Origin: Catenaria anguillulae PL171
Taxonomy: Eukaryota > Blastocladiomycota > Blastocladiomycetes > Blastocladiales > Catenariaceae
Direction of reading: 5' to 3'
Length of the DNA: 64,000 nt
Assembly: GCA_002102555.1 (NCBI GenBank)
Contig: MCFL01000016.1
Location: 124,001 to 188,000, forward strand
Program-made: the position numbers and the translations under genes
The notes under the pieces: model-generated
What the model was told of the DNA's origin: nothing
Database searches by the model: none
The model's input: the letters and a program-made list of their open reading frames with translations, nothing else
Part shown: positions 1 through 14,382 of the stretch, piece after piece
How positions within the stretch are numbered: position 1 is the stretch's first letter
Layout: each line of letters opens with the position of its first letter

Positions 1-652
1 CGCGAGCGAGCAACACTTTGCTCAAGCAGATATGAGCGCCGGATTGGAAACCATGCACCTGTCATCGTCCACGCCACATTACAACATTCCAAACCCAAAT
101 GCAGTGTCCCACACCGCTGTCGCTACACCGGCTCCAACACATGGTGTGTCGTCACCAATCAAGCCTGCCGCAGCTTCTAGGGCCGTGAATGTACATGCGA
201 TTGCACAAGCGAGCCGGTTCGCGGCCCGCAACGGGATTGGCTACGATGGCCTTGTTTCCCTTCGTTCTTTTTGTCACACTAGTCATTTCGTGCCGCGGCT
301 ACTGGGCTTTATGCGGCCATGGAAGCTAATGCGCTTGTACCTGCTGCAATCCGAGGGATTGCTTGTGCTTCACGACCTGTCCAAGCCCGTGCGTTGACCT
401 TCTTCCCTACTATCGCTGAAGGGACGTCACTAACGAACCGCGCTTTACTTGTGCCGGTATCTTCAGCTGTCAGCCATACATGGGGTAGCGGTCCCAGTCG
501 ACCTTGTCGATCGAGTACGACCGCACTCACAGACAGACAATCAGTTTGTCATATTGCTCAAGGACGGACTCACCTGTGAGGTCATGGTCGCAAGCAGTGA
601 CGAAAGCCAGCGTTGGGTCGCTGCAATAGCAGGCGCTGTTTCGGGAAAGTGA
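1..652 (+). CDS. Class C GPCR-like receptor, 3' end only (receptor copy 1)
   Basis: Only the cytoplasmic tail is inside the window; the gene begins upstream. The first exon (ending near 388 at GTGCGT) encodes a low-complexity Ser/Thr/Pro/Ala linker and then the start of a PH-like module, with GIGYDGLVSLRS and FMRPWKLMRLYLL. The second exon (about 467-652, after a TTCAG acceptor) encodes the rest of the module. It ends in a short helix with the tryptophan typical of the last PH helix (ESQRWVAAIAGAV). Intron position and phase match the same tail in the complete receptor at 1161-4900, which is how this fragment is identified. Binding of phosphoinositide or protein by the tail is inferred only from the PH-like pattern. 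Confidence 0.75.
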
Positions 653-1160
653 TTTGGGATCAATGAACTTGAGGAATGTTTGCATATAGACTTTGTTCCT
701 GCGTTGAGTGGTATGTACGGTATACACTCGATGTGGGAGTAACTGAGAATGGCGGGGCATTATGCAGGGCTGGCTAGATCCGTCTTTACTTTGCCATGGG
801 TGTCAATGGCGGAGTGTTATTCTGTCAAGGATTGCCCATTGGTATCCATTGTGCATTGAAATTGAGTAGAACAACACTGTGATCTTTAAACCGGACGGCT
901 GGAATCGTCATGTTGCGACGACCGATCGATAAACAACTCGTGCTTGCACGAGTTGGGGAATTTGAAGCAGACGCGTCAATGCCTGATCAAGACCGACGGC
1001 GAGGCTCGCAAAAAAAGGGACGTAATCATCCGCCTTGGTCCCACGCCATTCATCATGCGGAAGAATGTACACATCGATTGGAGCAAGAGAGTATATGTAT
1101 GCAACTTACGCAGCAACACTCGGCACAAGTATCACATTGCCTCGCCGTCCCAGTCAACAA
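653..1160. other. Intergenic, between receptor copies 1 and 2
   Basis: No supported gene. The stretch holds the 3' flank of receptor copy 1 and the presumed promoter and 5' leader of receptor copy 2. I see no convincing repeat or RNA gene. Confidence 0.5.
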
Positions 1161-4100
1161 ATGATCCAGGCTTCTAGTAGATTGTGCCAGGGGCATCGGC
1201 ACATCGCCAGCAGTCGCCTTCTTCCCGTGCGGTCCGGCTGCCTCGGATGCTTTGTGCGGACAAGCCCATCTTTTAACAGATACCTGACTCCCAGTATTCA
1301 CTTTTGTTTGGCCGGCGTTTGCCCCCCGTCGACGCATGTAGCAACGTTGCTGTTTACGATCACGATCCTTCTGAGCGTCCTACATTCTGTTGCTGCCAAT
1401 AACCCGATCGTGCGCATCTTGGTTCCCGCCTCCGGTTCGTCACATTCATTCTCCTCTGTGTGTGATACATACCGTCTGAGCCATTTGATTGCTGCCTATT
1501 ACCGCCAAGGTTGTCACTGACAGTATCGCTCAATCTTAGCATTTGGAAAAGATCAATGGGCATCAACCGCGTCCCTTCGACAGTCGTTTACGGCGCAAAC
1601 GGGGATCACGATTGAGTTTGTTCCCTTGGTACGTCCCTCGACATTTCTCACATGCCTCAAAGTATGCCATGTAATTGATTGTCATTTGTCTTCAGGGAAC
1701 CTCATCTTCCGTTTGTACGCTTGATTCGTCTCCTCTGACGAGATTCAGACAGCAGCGAACCGACATGATGGACAATTCAGATGTTTCGAGCGCAATCAAG
1801 ACTGTGTTGGCCGCCGAGAGCTCATACATTGATGTGATTCTCATGGATGGTATGTGCTTTCTCACCATCATGTGTTGATTTGAACTGGGAATGTGTCTCA
1901 CCGTCATACATGTATCCTGAGCAGTGGTCTGGATTGGTACGTTCTTTTGATTTCCATTGTCACTGATGGCGTGAGAGCGTCACGATGGCAACTATGGTGT
2001 GCACATGCTGACCGGGCGTGTTACCGTGATTGTGCGGCAGGTAACTATGGCGAGTACTTGCTCCCTCTCGATGGCAACCCAGGACTCTCGGCGGCACTCG
2101 CGCAACACAATCCGGACAACATAGCAGCTGGTGTTATCGACGGCAAACTGTACGTCATGCTGTCCCGTTCATTCAATGTCGAATGGTCACTCTCATCACG
2201 ATTCGGGACTCACACCAAACGATCAATGCAGGATCGCAATTCCACAACGTGCCGACTGTACGTCAAGACACATATCCTTGCCGCGGACCTTGTCCGCTAT
2301 GCCAAACAATGTGTACTAACAATGACACGTCACAATATCTTGCAGATGGTGTACTCTTCTCACGCCGTGACATGCTGAACCGCTATAACTACACCACACC
2401 TCCCACGACGGTACGCACCGCCGACCATTGCTCATACGACTCTGTCTCTGATCCCGCTCACCAGTACGGCATTGTATCCAGTGGGATGAAATGGAGGAAA
2501 TGATTGCCAAGATCCTGCCCGAGGAACGTAAAATCAAGCCAGGACTGATTGGAATGACAAATCAAGTCAACCCCGAAGAAGGCTTCACGTGCAACATTTT
2601 GGAATGGCTGGGCGAAGACGATGCCGGAACCATTCTGGAGGCCGATCGCACCTTGTCGTCATTTGACCAGTCCTCGCCCAAGGGCAGGAAGGTCATCAAA
2701 GTGGCCGAGCGCTTCCGCCGGTGGAACCAAAACGGCTGGATTCAAACGGGATTTACATCGGCCGCCGGTACAACGCAATGGACTCGGGGCAACACCATCT
2801 TTTTGCGTCAATGGCCAAACGTTGCGTCATCATCCGTCTCGTTTCCTTGGGTCTTGAGCATGCTTCCAGGCAAGGCCGCGACCCTTGGTGGATGGCTTTG
2901 GGGCGTGAGCAAATTTTCAAAGCAACCTGAGGCGGCCAAGCGCGTGCTCGAGTTTTTTGCGAGCCCTGCATGGCAAAAAGTGCGAGCCATCAAGGAAGGT
3001 AACGTGCCGACAGTCTCGGCGCTCTTCAATGGTATGCTGCTTACCCTAATCAACATTCGCTGACAGTCGAACTCACTACAGTCTCAATTACAAGATTCCG
3101 ATGTGTGTGCCGTATTGCCCATCTGTGGCCTCGCTTCCCAATTCAAGGTGCGTTGGAGGACAACCTTTGGTAGTGTTGCTGAGAGCCCATATTCATCCAA
3201 GCTATGGACCGTATGTAGGTTATCCGTCGCCCTTCTGGTGCAGCGGGCGCACAATACCCGCTCGTGTCTGGCTCGATTTACAACCACTTTTTCGACATTG
3301 TCCGCGGCTATGGCGGTTCCATTTCATACATGATCGATTCTCTGAATCGAGACATTGCTCGCATCCTCAACATTGACGTCCTTGGAGCGCCAACCAATGC
3401 ACCGACTTCGAGTGTTCCCGTTGTTGCATTTGGAATCGTGGCCATCATCATGGCCCTAGCATTGATGGCATCGCTCGCCTTGTTTGCTGTCACCCGCACT
3501 ACGTCGGTTGTTGGGAACCTTGGCCTGCCGAGCTTCTTGGCTCCATCAACCATCGGTCTGATTATGCAGCTGACACTCATCATTACGACGGCCGGTGTGC
3601 CCAACTCGGCAACTTGCTATGCGCGGTATTGGATCCACGGAATCGGATACACACTGGCCATCATGTCCATTGCGATGCGCAACCATCACATTTGGTCCAC
3701 TTCTCGTATGCATGCACTTTGTTTGTATTCGAACTCACCCAAACCTACTTCATTTCTGACTCGGCTGCACACATTTTGTAGTCAATCCATTCCTCAAGAA
3801 GCGCAACCCGTCGTCGCAAGTCGTCTTGACCACCGTTGTCGCTCCGCTCGTCGTGACTTTTGCCATTCTCATTGGATTCACTGCCTCGGGTGCCATTGAC
3901 GCAAACGACATCAAGCTATCGAAATCGCGCTACTATGAATGCAAATCGCTTGATCCCAATATCGACTCGGTAGCGCACATTGTCTGGTACATTTGGCTTG
4001 GCTTGCAAATGCTGACCGCTCTGTGGACTGGCCTCAAGGCGTCTAAGCTGGCCACGGCACCGCAAGAGCCTAAAGCCATGATGATTTGTCTTGCTAATGC

Positions 4101-4900
4101 AGCCATGCTCGCCATTGTGATATTGCCCTTTATCGACCTTGGATTGGTCGACCAGTCAACCAGCTACATCTTGCGCTCCATCCTGATCGAGGTACCAATT
4201 GCGACCTTCATCTTGGTCTTTTTGGCTCCTCGCCTGTTGCTCGCTTGGCAACACTGGCGCCATCCCGAAATGGAAAAGGTCCTCAGCCAGGCGTCGAGCA
4301 TGTTGAAAACGTCAACAGTGGGCCTCAAGACATCGAACCCCGGCGACGCATCAATGCAAACAAGTATTGGCGCGCCCAAAGTCGCCATGGGTGCCGGTGC
4401 TGCGACTGTGATGGCTGGCGCGCCAAAGCCTGCGCTCAACGTGACCGAGCTTGCCCAAGTCGGATCGTTCCGAGACCGTCATGCAATTGGGTACGAGGGC
4501 GTTGTATCCGAGCGCCAAGTCAACAAGAAACAGTCGCGGCTGGCGTCTTTGTTTGCGTTCATGCGTCCGTGGACCCTCAAGAGGCTGTATTTGTTGAAGC
4601 AGACTGGGCTGTTGGCTTTGCACGATTTGTCGAGCCAGGTACGAATCCCGCAACCCCCGGCACTGTTGAATCCCCCATCTGTTTTCATCGCTGACTTGTT
4701 GCCGCCGACAGACTGAATTGGGTCGCGCGAAGTGCATTCCTACGAGAGCTGTTACCAGTGTCGTAATGACGGACGCGCCAAACGTTTTTGCTCTGACTCG
4801 TCAGGACGGAACCGTGAGTGAGATTATGGTGTCGAGTCCCGAGGAGGCAAAGCAGTGGGTGAATGCGATTGCTAGTGCCCTTTTTTCCAACCAGCGTTGA
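1161..4900 (+). CDS. Receptor copy 2: solute-binding ectodomain, 7TM class C GPCR, PH-like tail
   Basis: I resolve twelve exons: 1161-1434, 1540-1628, 1696-1849, 1925-1936, 2041-2149, 2232-2257, 2346-2410, 2482-3031, 3095-3147, 3219-3705, 3782-4638, 4712-4900. They sum to 955 in-frame codons. After a hydrophobic signal segment comes a family 1 extracellular solute-binding domain, with GEYLLPLDG, a YEGxxCNxLEW-like block and TLGGWLWGVSK. These are hallmarks of bacterial sugar-binding proteins. Seven membrane segments follow, with class C features (CYARYWIHGIGYTL before TM3) and a conserved Cys in the second outer loop. The tail carries a PH-like module (FMRPWTLKRLYLL ... EAKQWVNAIASAL). Likely role: surface sensing of a small solute with G-protein signalling, by homology. 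The start is uncertain: the chosen ATG leaves about 60 residues before the signal segment. Confidence 0.85.
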
Positions 4901-5079
4901 GAAAAGTGACAGTGTGTGTCTTGGGGCTCTGACACGAAAGCGGAGAGGCATGTCAGCCAGTTCAATACGACAAAGAGCCAATGATGACATCCATTTTTAA
5001 TCCTCTGTTCTTATTTGTATCTTTAAAACTATGTCAGTACCAATAATAACGACATCCAATCTGTTCAAACTACTACGCA

Positions 5080-6345
5080 CTCTAACTTCGACCCTTCAAT
5101 AACCTCAAGCACTCTCTTCCGCCTCGACGCCCTATGCTTGATCGCGGCCACCTTGCACAGTCTCCAACCCCTCCATTTGCATCTTGCTCGCAAACTTGAA
5201 CGCGTCCGAAAACCAACCGAGAGCTTCCTTCATTTGCTCAATGTTGCCCGCGGCAATGGCATGCACCAGCACCTTGGACACAGCCACTTGATCATCGTCA
5301 ACTGTGGGGTTCCACACGCCAATGTCGTCAAAAGCGTGCGTGAAATCTCGAGACATGTTCCAAGACGTAGCGCGACAGCGAGCGTGTCAATCCAGCTGCG
5401 TTGAGCCGCATGCACATTGATGAGTTCGAGGGCAAGAATACTGACCTTGGATGAGGAGCGGCATGACGTGCTTGCGCCGCTTGGAAAGAATGGATTGCGA
5501 GGCGGCACGATCGAGAGAGTGAGCAGCGACGAGGAAGCTTGGTACATTGATGAGGTATGGGAGAACATCGAGACGGATTTTCGAGTATGCCGTTGTCAAA
5601 ACTCGCGAGGAACTCTTGAGACTGGTCGAGTGGGACTGGGAAATCGCGATGCGAGAAATGGCCGAGCAAATCGCTGCCTCAGGGACAACATTGCCATGGA
5701 TGTGCTGTTGCTTGCGATTGACGACCAAGTGTGACGATGGGTGACGTGCTTAACCGAAGCGTCGTGAGCGTGAGGAGGATGGCATGACGAACAGGATAAA
5801 TAAATTTGGTTCGCAAGGCACAGAGGCGAGCTCACGGGTGATGAGCGAAACGACTTGTGGAGCAACCGGGCCGGCCGTCATGAGGTGCGACAGCATCCGC
5901 CAGTACAATTCTTGCGTCAACTTGCTCGGCCTAGTGGGCAATTGAGCATTGAGCGACCGACATGTCTGCCGCAACCGGCATCGCGCATACATGGTGGCCA
6001 AAAACACCATCATTAGCCACAACAGAGCACATCTTCTGGAAGATCCAACAACGACCGGCCTTGGTTGCGGTCTGACTTGGCCCACTTAAATCTTCCTTAA
6101 CAAGCAGCGGCGGTGGCCCAAACGCTTCTGACGCCGCCAATGCCTGCGCGGCTCGGGCGAGTGTCACCAGTGGGGCCAAGCTGATTCCCTACTCCTTGTA
6201 CGCAAGCTCGTATGCCCACAAGCAATCCTCGCTCCGTGCGACCTGCAACACAGTCGCACATGCCTCGCGATTGCCATGTTCGAAGGCAACCAACAAAAGC
6301 AGAGTTCCATCGTTCGTGAAGTCTGGGTGTCTCAAGATGGTGCGC
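5080..6345 (-). pseudogene. Decayed copy of the 7033-8703 F-box-like gene
   Basis: Read on the minus strand, pieces in three frames line up in order with the intact protein encoded at 7033-8703. Examples are LRHPDF and HGNREACATVLQVA, LLDLPEDVL, LRQTCRSLNAQLPT and ELYWRMLSHLMTAGP, and DTLAVALRLGTC. The last piece resembles RCKTAAVKYADRGG of the intact copy. Frame changes, an in-frame TAG after AYKE and missing segments break it, so no single product is possible. The N-terminal third of the parent is not recognisable. It sits in the same orientation directly downstream of the intact gene, which suggests tandem duplication followed by decay. Confidence 0.8.
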
Positions 6346-6654
6346 GAAGCCAACTGTTTTCACCACAGCCGCGTGCGACTTGCGTCCGCAAGTCGCCCAG
6401 ACACTTGGACTTTGTTGTTTGTTTCCCCACTTCCGTATTGCGTCTTGTCATTCCCCTTTGGAGCCACATCCTCTTCCCTGCACCAATTCCTTGATGTCGT
6501 CCATGCACTGTACCGTCTCATACCTGCTCTTGCTTCTCTCAATCAACATCCACTTGAAATCACCACAATATGTTCTGCATTGTCGTCCAACACGATTTGT
6601 AACGAAACATTGAGATGTGGTTGGTCACCCTCGTTTTAAATTCACCATAAATCA

Positions 6655-6855
6655 TGACCGCGAGTCGCATGTGAGTCGCTCACGAGTCATCTGCGAGTCG
6701 TGAGGAGAGTTATATTTGAATGTCAGGGCGACTCTCGTGCGTTCCCGAAAGCAAGTCGCCAGCGAGTTGCCCATCGAGTCGTTGGCGTTCCGCCCGAAGT
6801 AACTCGCAGGCGTCGCTTCGTACTTTTTGTCGCCAGCGAGTCGCATCGACTCGAC
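6655..6855. repeat. Cluster of GAGTCG/CGACTC hexamers
   Basis: Within about 190 bases the hexamer GAGTCG occurs at 6662, 6673, 6695, 6776 and 6838, and its complement CGACTC at 6729 and 6848. Many near-copies (AAGTCG, GAGTTG, AACTCG, GCGTCG) also occur. Spacing is irregular, so this is not a simple tandem array. It lies in the gene-free stretch (about 6346-7032) between the pseudogene and the 3' end of the 7033-8703 gene. A regulatory cluster or an old degenerate microsatellite are both possible. Confidence 0.6.
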
Positions 6856-7032
6856 TTGCCAGCAACCCGACAGCAACTCGTCAGCAACTTGTGAACGGAT
6901 GGAGGTGATTACATCGTTGGGCACGAGACGAAAGTGTGAGCCAGATTGAATTGACCATTCGCAATCTATCCAGCTGCATTAAATCATCATTGACATGTTG
7001 GTACAGACAAGTATGTTCATAAATAGATTATG

Positions 7033-8703
7033 TTACATGGTTCCCGAGCCCGTCAACAGCTCCAAGCACTCTCTCCCGCCTCGATCCGCATACTTGACCG
7101 CCGCCGTCTTACACCGTTTCCAATTCTCCCTCGGCATCTCGCTTGCAACCACAAACTGCGGCGGAAACCACTTCATGACCCGCCGCATCTGCTCTACACT
7201 CCCTGCCGCCACCGCATGCGCCAACACCCTCGACACCTCGATGCAATCCATGCGAACCATGGGACTCCACGCGCCCACATCGTTCATTAAGGCGCATACG
7301 ACTTTGGGACACGTTCCCAGCCGCAGTGCAACAGCGAGCGCGTGAATCAGGTCCAGTTTGGCTGCGGCCAGCTCGGCTGCGTGCCGGTCAATCAGTTGAA
7401 TGGCTTGCGCTTCTTTGCCCTGGATGAGCAATGCGATGATTCGCTTTGGCACATTGATGCTTTGGAAGAGCCCAGTTGATTCGCGGGTCGGGTCGAGCGA
7501 GCGGACGGCGTGAAGAAAGGCAGACACATGAATCAAGCCGGGAATCAAGACGTCGGCGATTGTAGCGAATGCCAATGCAAAACATTGGCTAAATGCCGGC
7601 GACAAGTCAAGTCGTAGTGGAGGCTCGATTCGCAAAGTGAAATGGTCGTCAATGGCCAACAGCAGCACATCCATGGCAACAACAACGGTAAAGCTTGCCT
7701 TGACATGGTTGAATGCAGAAGTCGTCGGTTCGGTTGAGCGCAGCGTCAAGAGCGCGTGCAAGAGTGCGAATCGGCGGTCATCGGCACCTGATTGACATTG
7801 TACAGATGCAATGAGCGAAGCAGCTTGAGGAGCAATCGGGCCAGCCGTCATAAGATGCGTGAGCAGCCGCCAATACAAGTCGCGAGTCAATGTCGATGGC
7901 CATGTTGGGAGCCCATTGTTGAGTGACCGACACGATTGTCGTAATCGACCCAAAGCCTGTTGACCCACGAAACCTCCGCGCACCCAGTACTCGAGCACAT
8001 CATCTGGAAGGTCCAAGACGGCCGCAGGACGACGCTTGGCCTCCTCCCGACTTGCTCCCTTCTCCTCTTGATCTTCCGCCACCACCGTCAACGGCCGTTG
8101 TCCAATGGCCTTGGCCCTCGCCAACGCCCTCCTGGCCTCGCCCAATCCAACCATGGGTTCAACTCCAAGACTCTCCTCCTCGTACGCAATCACATACGCC
8201 AGCTGACAATCCCTGACCTGGCCAACCTGCAACACCATCTCGCATGCCTCACGGTCACCATTGCCCCATGCCGTCCACAGCACTGATCCCGCTCGGAACG
8301 CAAATTGTGGATGGCTCAGGATGGCACGCAGCGCTCGCGGCGATTGCGACCCAACGGCAGCCGCGGCAAGCGTGTCCCAGTTGGGAGGCGTCGGGTGCAT
8401 GTGCAACAGGGTCTTGGTGAGTGCCGGGTAGTCGAGCTCGATGGCGCGAAACAGGAGCGTGGCGAGCGAGTCGGTGTAGGCTTGGCATGACCGCATGGAG
8501 TGTGTCGCTCTGTCGGCCACGACCGTGTGCAAGTCAGCATCAATGTGGGTCACGAGCTGGAAAAGCAACGTTGCCTCGGAAGGCGTTGGTGGCGAGGCGG
8601 ATTCGTCGGTGTGGCCATTGTAGCTGAGAGCAAGGACTTGAGCCATGACCGCAGCGGCGCCGTCCAGTATGGTCGATGATGATGACGATGCGGTGGTTTT
8701 CAT
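7033..8703 (-). CDS. F-box-like protein with helical (ankyrin-like) repeats
   Basis: One uninterrupted frame of 556 codons. I start at the ATG at 8703 (MKTTASSSSS): the frame stays open further upstream, but that part is hydrophobic and repeat-poor, as expected of 5' flank. The N-terminal half has paired-helix segments reminiscent of degenerate ankyrin repeats (TLLFRAIELDYPALTKTLL, REACEMVLQVG). Near the middle, LDLPDDVLEYWV followed by LGRLRQSCRSLNNGLP resembles an F-box-like helix set. The C-terminal part is again helical. If the F-box reading is right it would recruit substrates to an SCF ubiquitin ligase, but I recognise no specific family. A decayed tandem relative lies at 5080-6345. It is convergent with nothing: the next gene, DBP2, is on the same strand. 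Confidence 0.75.
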   Translation of the reverse strand: MKTTASSSSSTILDGAAAVMAQVLALSYNGHTDESASPPTPSEATLLFQLVTHIDADLHTVVADRATHSMRSCQAYTDSLATLLFRAIELDYPALTKTLLHMHPTPPNWDTLAAAAVGSQSPRALRAILSHPQFAFRAGSVLWTAWGNGDREACEMVLQVGQVRDCQLAYVIAYEEESLGVEPMVGLGEARRALARAKAIGQRPLTVVAEDQEEKGASREEAKRRPAAVLDLPDDVLEYWVRGGFVGQQALGRLRQSCRSLNNGLPTWPSTLTRDLYWRLLTHLMTAGPIAPQAASLIASVQCQSGADDRRFALLHALLTLRSTEPTTSAFNHVKASFTVVVAMDVLLLAIDDHFTLRIEPPLRLDLSPAFSQCFALAFATIADVLIPGLIHVSAFLHAVRSLDPTRESTGLFQSINVPKRIIALLIQGKEAQAIQLIDRHAAELAAAKLDLIHALAVALRLGTCPKVVCALMNDVGAWSPMVRMDCIEVSRVLAHAVAAGSVEQMRRVMKWFPPQFVVASEMPRENWKRCKTAAVKYADRGGRECLELLTGSGTM

Positions 8704-9030
8704 TCTTCTGAATGCGGGAGCTCTAGAATGAGTTTCATTGCGCAGAGTGAACAAGGACACAGCCCAATCATGATTTTGATGTATAACAAGAAGAATGCGG
8801 TAAGAAAAAAAAATTGGTTGTTGGGTGAGGAATAATGAAGAAGTTATGAATACTTCCAAGAGAAAAACTCGGGCAAAACCAAAATGAAATGAAATGCAAG
8901 AGCAACAACGAAAGGACAACATCGACTGCAGATACTAGCATGAGTGGGGGATACGGCAAGCCAACGGACAAGTGGAACGGCAAAACAAACAAACAAGAGT
9001 TACAGGTACAGGAGAAGACTAGAGCGGCAT

Positions 9031-12471
<3,441 letters not shown>

Positions 12472-13001
12472 TGTTGGAGTTCTTGCAAGTCGAGACGTCG
12501 AAAAAGCTGAGTTGAAGAACAATTGGAAACTTGAAGAAGTGGGGACAGAGTGGGGGACTTTTACGGCTCAGACTCGTCAAGCAAGAACAGTGAAGGGAGC
12601 GTGTCGACTTGAAGAGCAAAACCCAACCGAGGGAAAAGTGTGCGAAATTCTGAGCAAAGTGCAAGTGCAGGGAGCGCCTGGGAAAAGCTGTTTGTGGCTT
12701 GATTGGGCTTGTCACACGTGATGTGTATCCACTCGCGCCGATCTGATCGCGTGCCTTGTCCCTTCACATACTTATTTGGAAGTATATATTCTTCGAACAG
12801 CTGCCAATTCCATATGATGCCGCTATGCAATTCACATGTCGACTCCGTGAAGTAAATTATCCATACCAAATCCTCCACTCTGAATGAATCTTTGGTGATC
12901 ACGCCAGTAAGCGCCAACGAAACGCCAATTCAATTCCTCGCAACACATCCGCTTGACACCTGACAACACCATCAGAACGCTCTGTTCCCACGTCACCAAA
13001 G
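12472..13001. promoter_or_regulatory. Divergent promoter region of DBP2 and AP-2 sigma
   Basis: About 530 bases separate the start codons of two divergently transcribed housekeeping genes, so both promoters must lie here. The 5' half is GA-rich on the plus strand. I see no clear TATA box and no other gene. Confidence 0.5.
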
Positions 13002-13706
13002 ATGGTCAGTCAACCACCAGCCCATGTGCACGCTATGAAGCATGCATCATAATGACCCGTCCGATATCCCGCATTTACAGATCAAATTCATTCTTGTGCA
13101 AAACCGCCAAGGCAAAACCCGCCTCGCCAAATGGTACATTCCCGTTGAGGACCAAGAGAAGCTCGCCATCAAGGAGGAAGTACACAAGATCACGTCACAC
13201 CGGGATCAAAAGCAACAGTCCAACTTTGTCGAGGTAAGTATTCATCCTTGCCCAATGTACTAGGCGCTTGCTAACACCCTGCCCCCCGTCCGTAGTTTCG
13301 CAACGACATGCTCGTTTACCGCCGCTACGCAGGCCTCTTTTTCTGCATGTGTGTCGACACGACCGACAACTTGCTGGGATGTCTCGAGTCGATTCACTTT
13401 TTCGTCGAGGTCCTGGACACGTTCTTTTCAAACGTGTGCGAGTTGGATCTTGTTTTCAATTTCTACAAAGTATGTGCTGCTTGATTCCTTTCGAGGATGT
13501 TCAAGCTGTCTGACTGACAACATTTTGCCCAGGTGTACGCTATTCTGGACGAAGTCTTTTTGGCGGGCGAGGTTGAGGAAACGTCCAAACAGGTCGTTCT
13601 CGCACGCTTGGAGACACCGGTATGCTTTGGACCGTTGGCGTGGCTGTGCTTGCTGCCTCGTCTGATTCCATGTCGTCTCGTGCAACAGGAAAAACAAGAA
13701 GGATGA
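13002..13706 (+). CDS. APS2: AP-2 clathrin adaptor sigma subunit
   Basis: Five exons: 13002-13004 (the ATG alone), 13081-13233, 13296-13469, 13533-13619, 13689-13706. They give 144 residues, close to the ~142 usual for sigma-2. The protein begins [20 protein letters not shown] and contains [11 protein letters not shown] and [13 protein letters not shown]. The RRYAGL and FNFYKVY wording favours AP-2 over AP-1 sigma (typically FNFEKAY). Sigma is the small core subunit of the adaptor that binds dileucine cargo motifs during clathrin-mediated endocytosis at the plasma membrane. The last exon encodes only five residues. All introns have GT-AG ends (GTCAGT, GTAAGT, GTATGT, GTATGC). Confidence 0.95.
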
Positions 13707-14040
13707 CGATTCGAGCTCTTTTGTGCTGTTATTCACTGTTATCAGTGTCACATCAGACTGCCTTTGTTCACGTACGAGTTGTTTAGTGCAACACGCACAG
13801 GGCTGTTCCGTGGCATGAATGATTTTTTATTTACATTTGGAAGCTTCAACAACGCTAAAAGGATTTGAAAGGCAGAAACCATACAAGTTACAATTATACA
13901 TGACGAAAGAAAATGTGGCAGGAATCCAGTCCTTCGGTGGACGAAAACGACATCCATGACGCATCTAGTAGTAAACCTGATTCGTTTCACGTCTATATCT
14001 AAATCAATCCTCGATCTTGTTCCCGGTCACTTTTGACTGC
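13707..14040. other. Convergent intergenic, 3' flanks
   Basis: The 3' flanks of AP-2 sigma (plus) and the small membrane protein gene (minus). No gene is supported; the sequence is AT-richer than the neighbouring exons. Confidence 0.5.
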
Positions 14041-14382
14041 CTAGACCTGGGTAGGTCCCGCAGCGCCGTTCTTCTTTGCTGCCTTGTTACCCGTCCTCTT
14101 TTGCACGCCCGCGCGCGTCACGCGATACGCCGCGCGGCTCGAAAAGCAGCAGCACCAGCAGGCGCAGCACATGAGCACGGCAATGATGATGAGAATCACA
14201 ATCCAAATGTTGCGGCGCTTGAACAGGTCGTCGAAATCGTCAATGTCGCGACGGTGCAGGCCGGACGCGGGAGACGAGTACAGGTCCGCGTCGGTGTAGT
14301 ACGCCGATGGGGCGGCTTGGGCAAGGTGCGAGGCAGTGGCCAGGAGCGTGATGGCGAGAGTGCGGGCGGAAAGGGACGACAT
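14041..14382 (-). CDS. Small single-pass membrane protein with signal peptide and Cys-rich helix end
   Basis: One exon of 113 residues. It has a clear signal peptide (RTLAITLLATASHLAQA), a short acidic and aromatic luminal segment (AYYTDADLYSS), then RRDIDDFDDLFKRR and one strong membrane helix (IWIVILIIIAVLMCCACWCC). The helix ends in a run of cysteines typical of palmitoylated juxtamembrane positions. A basic cytoplasmic tail follows. The layout resembles small fungal plasma-membrane or cell-wall-stress proteins, but I recognise no family. The stop codon is TAG. Confidence 0.65.
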   Translation of the reverse strand: MSSLSARTLAITLLATASHLAQAAPSAYYTDADLYSSPASGLHRRDIDDFDDLFKRRNIWIVILIIIAVLMCCACWCCCFSSRAAYRVTRAGVQKRTGNKAAKKNGAAGPTQV

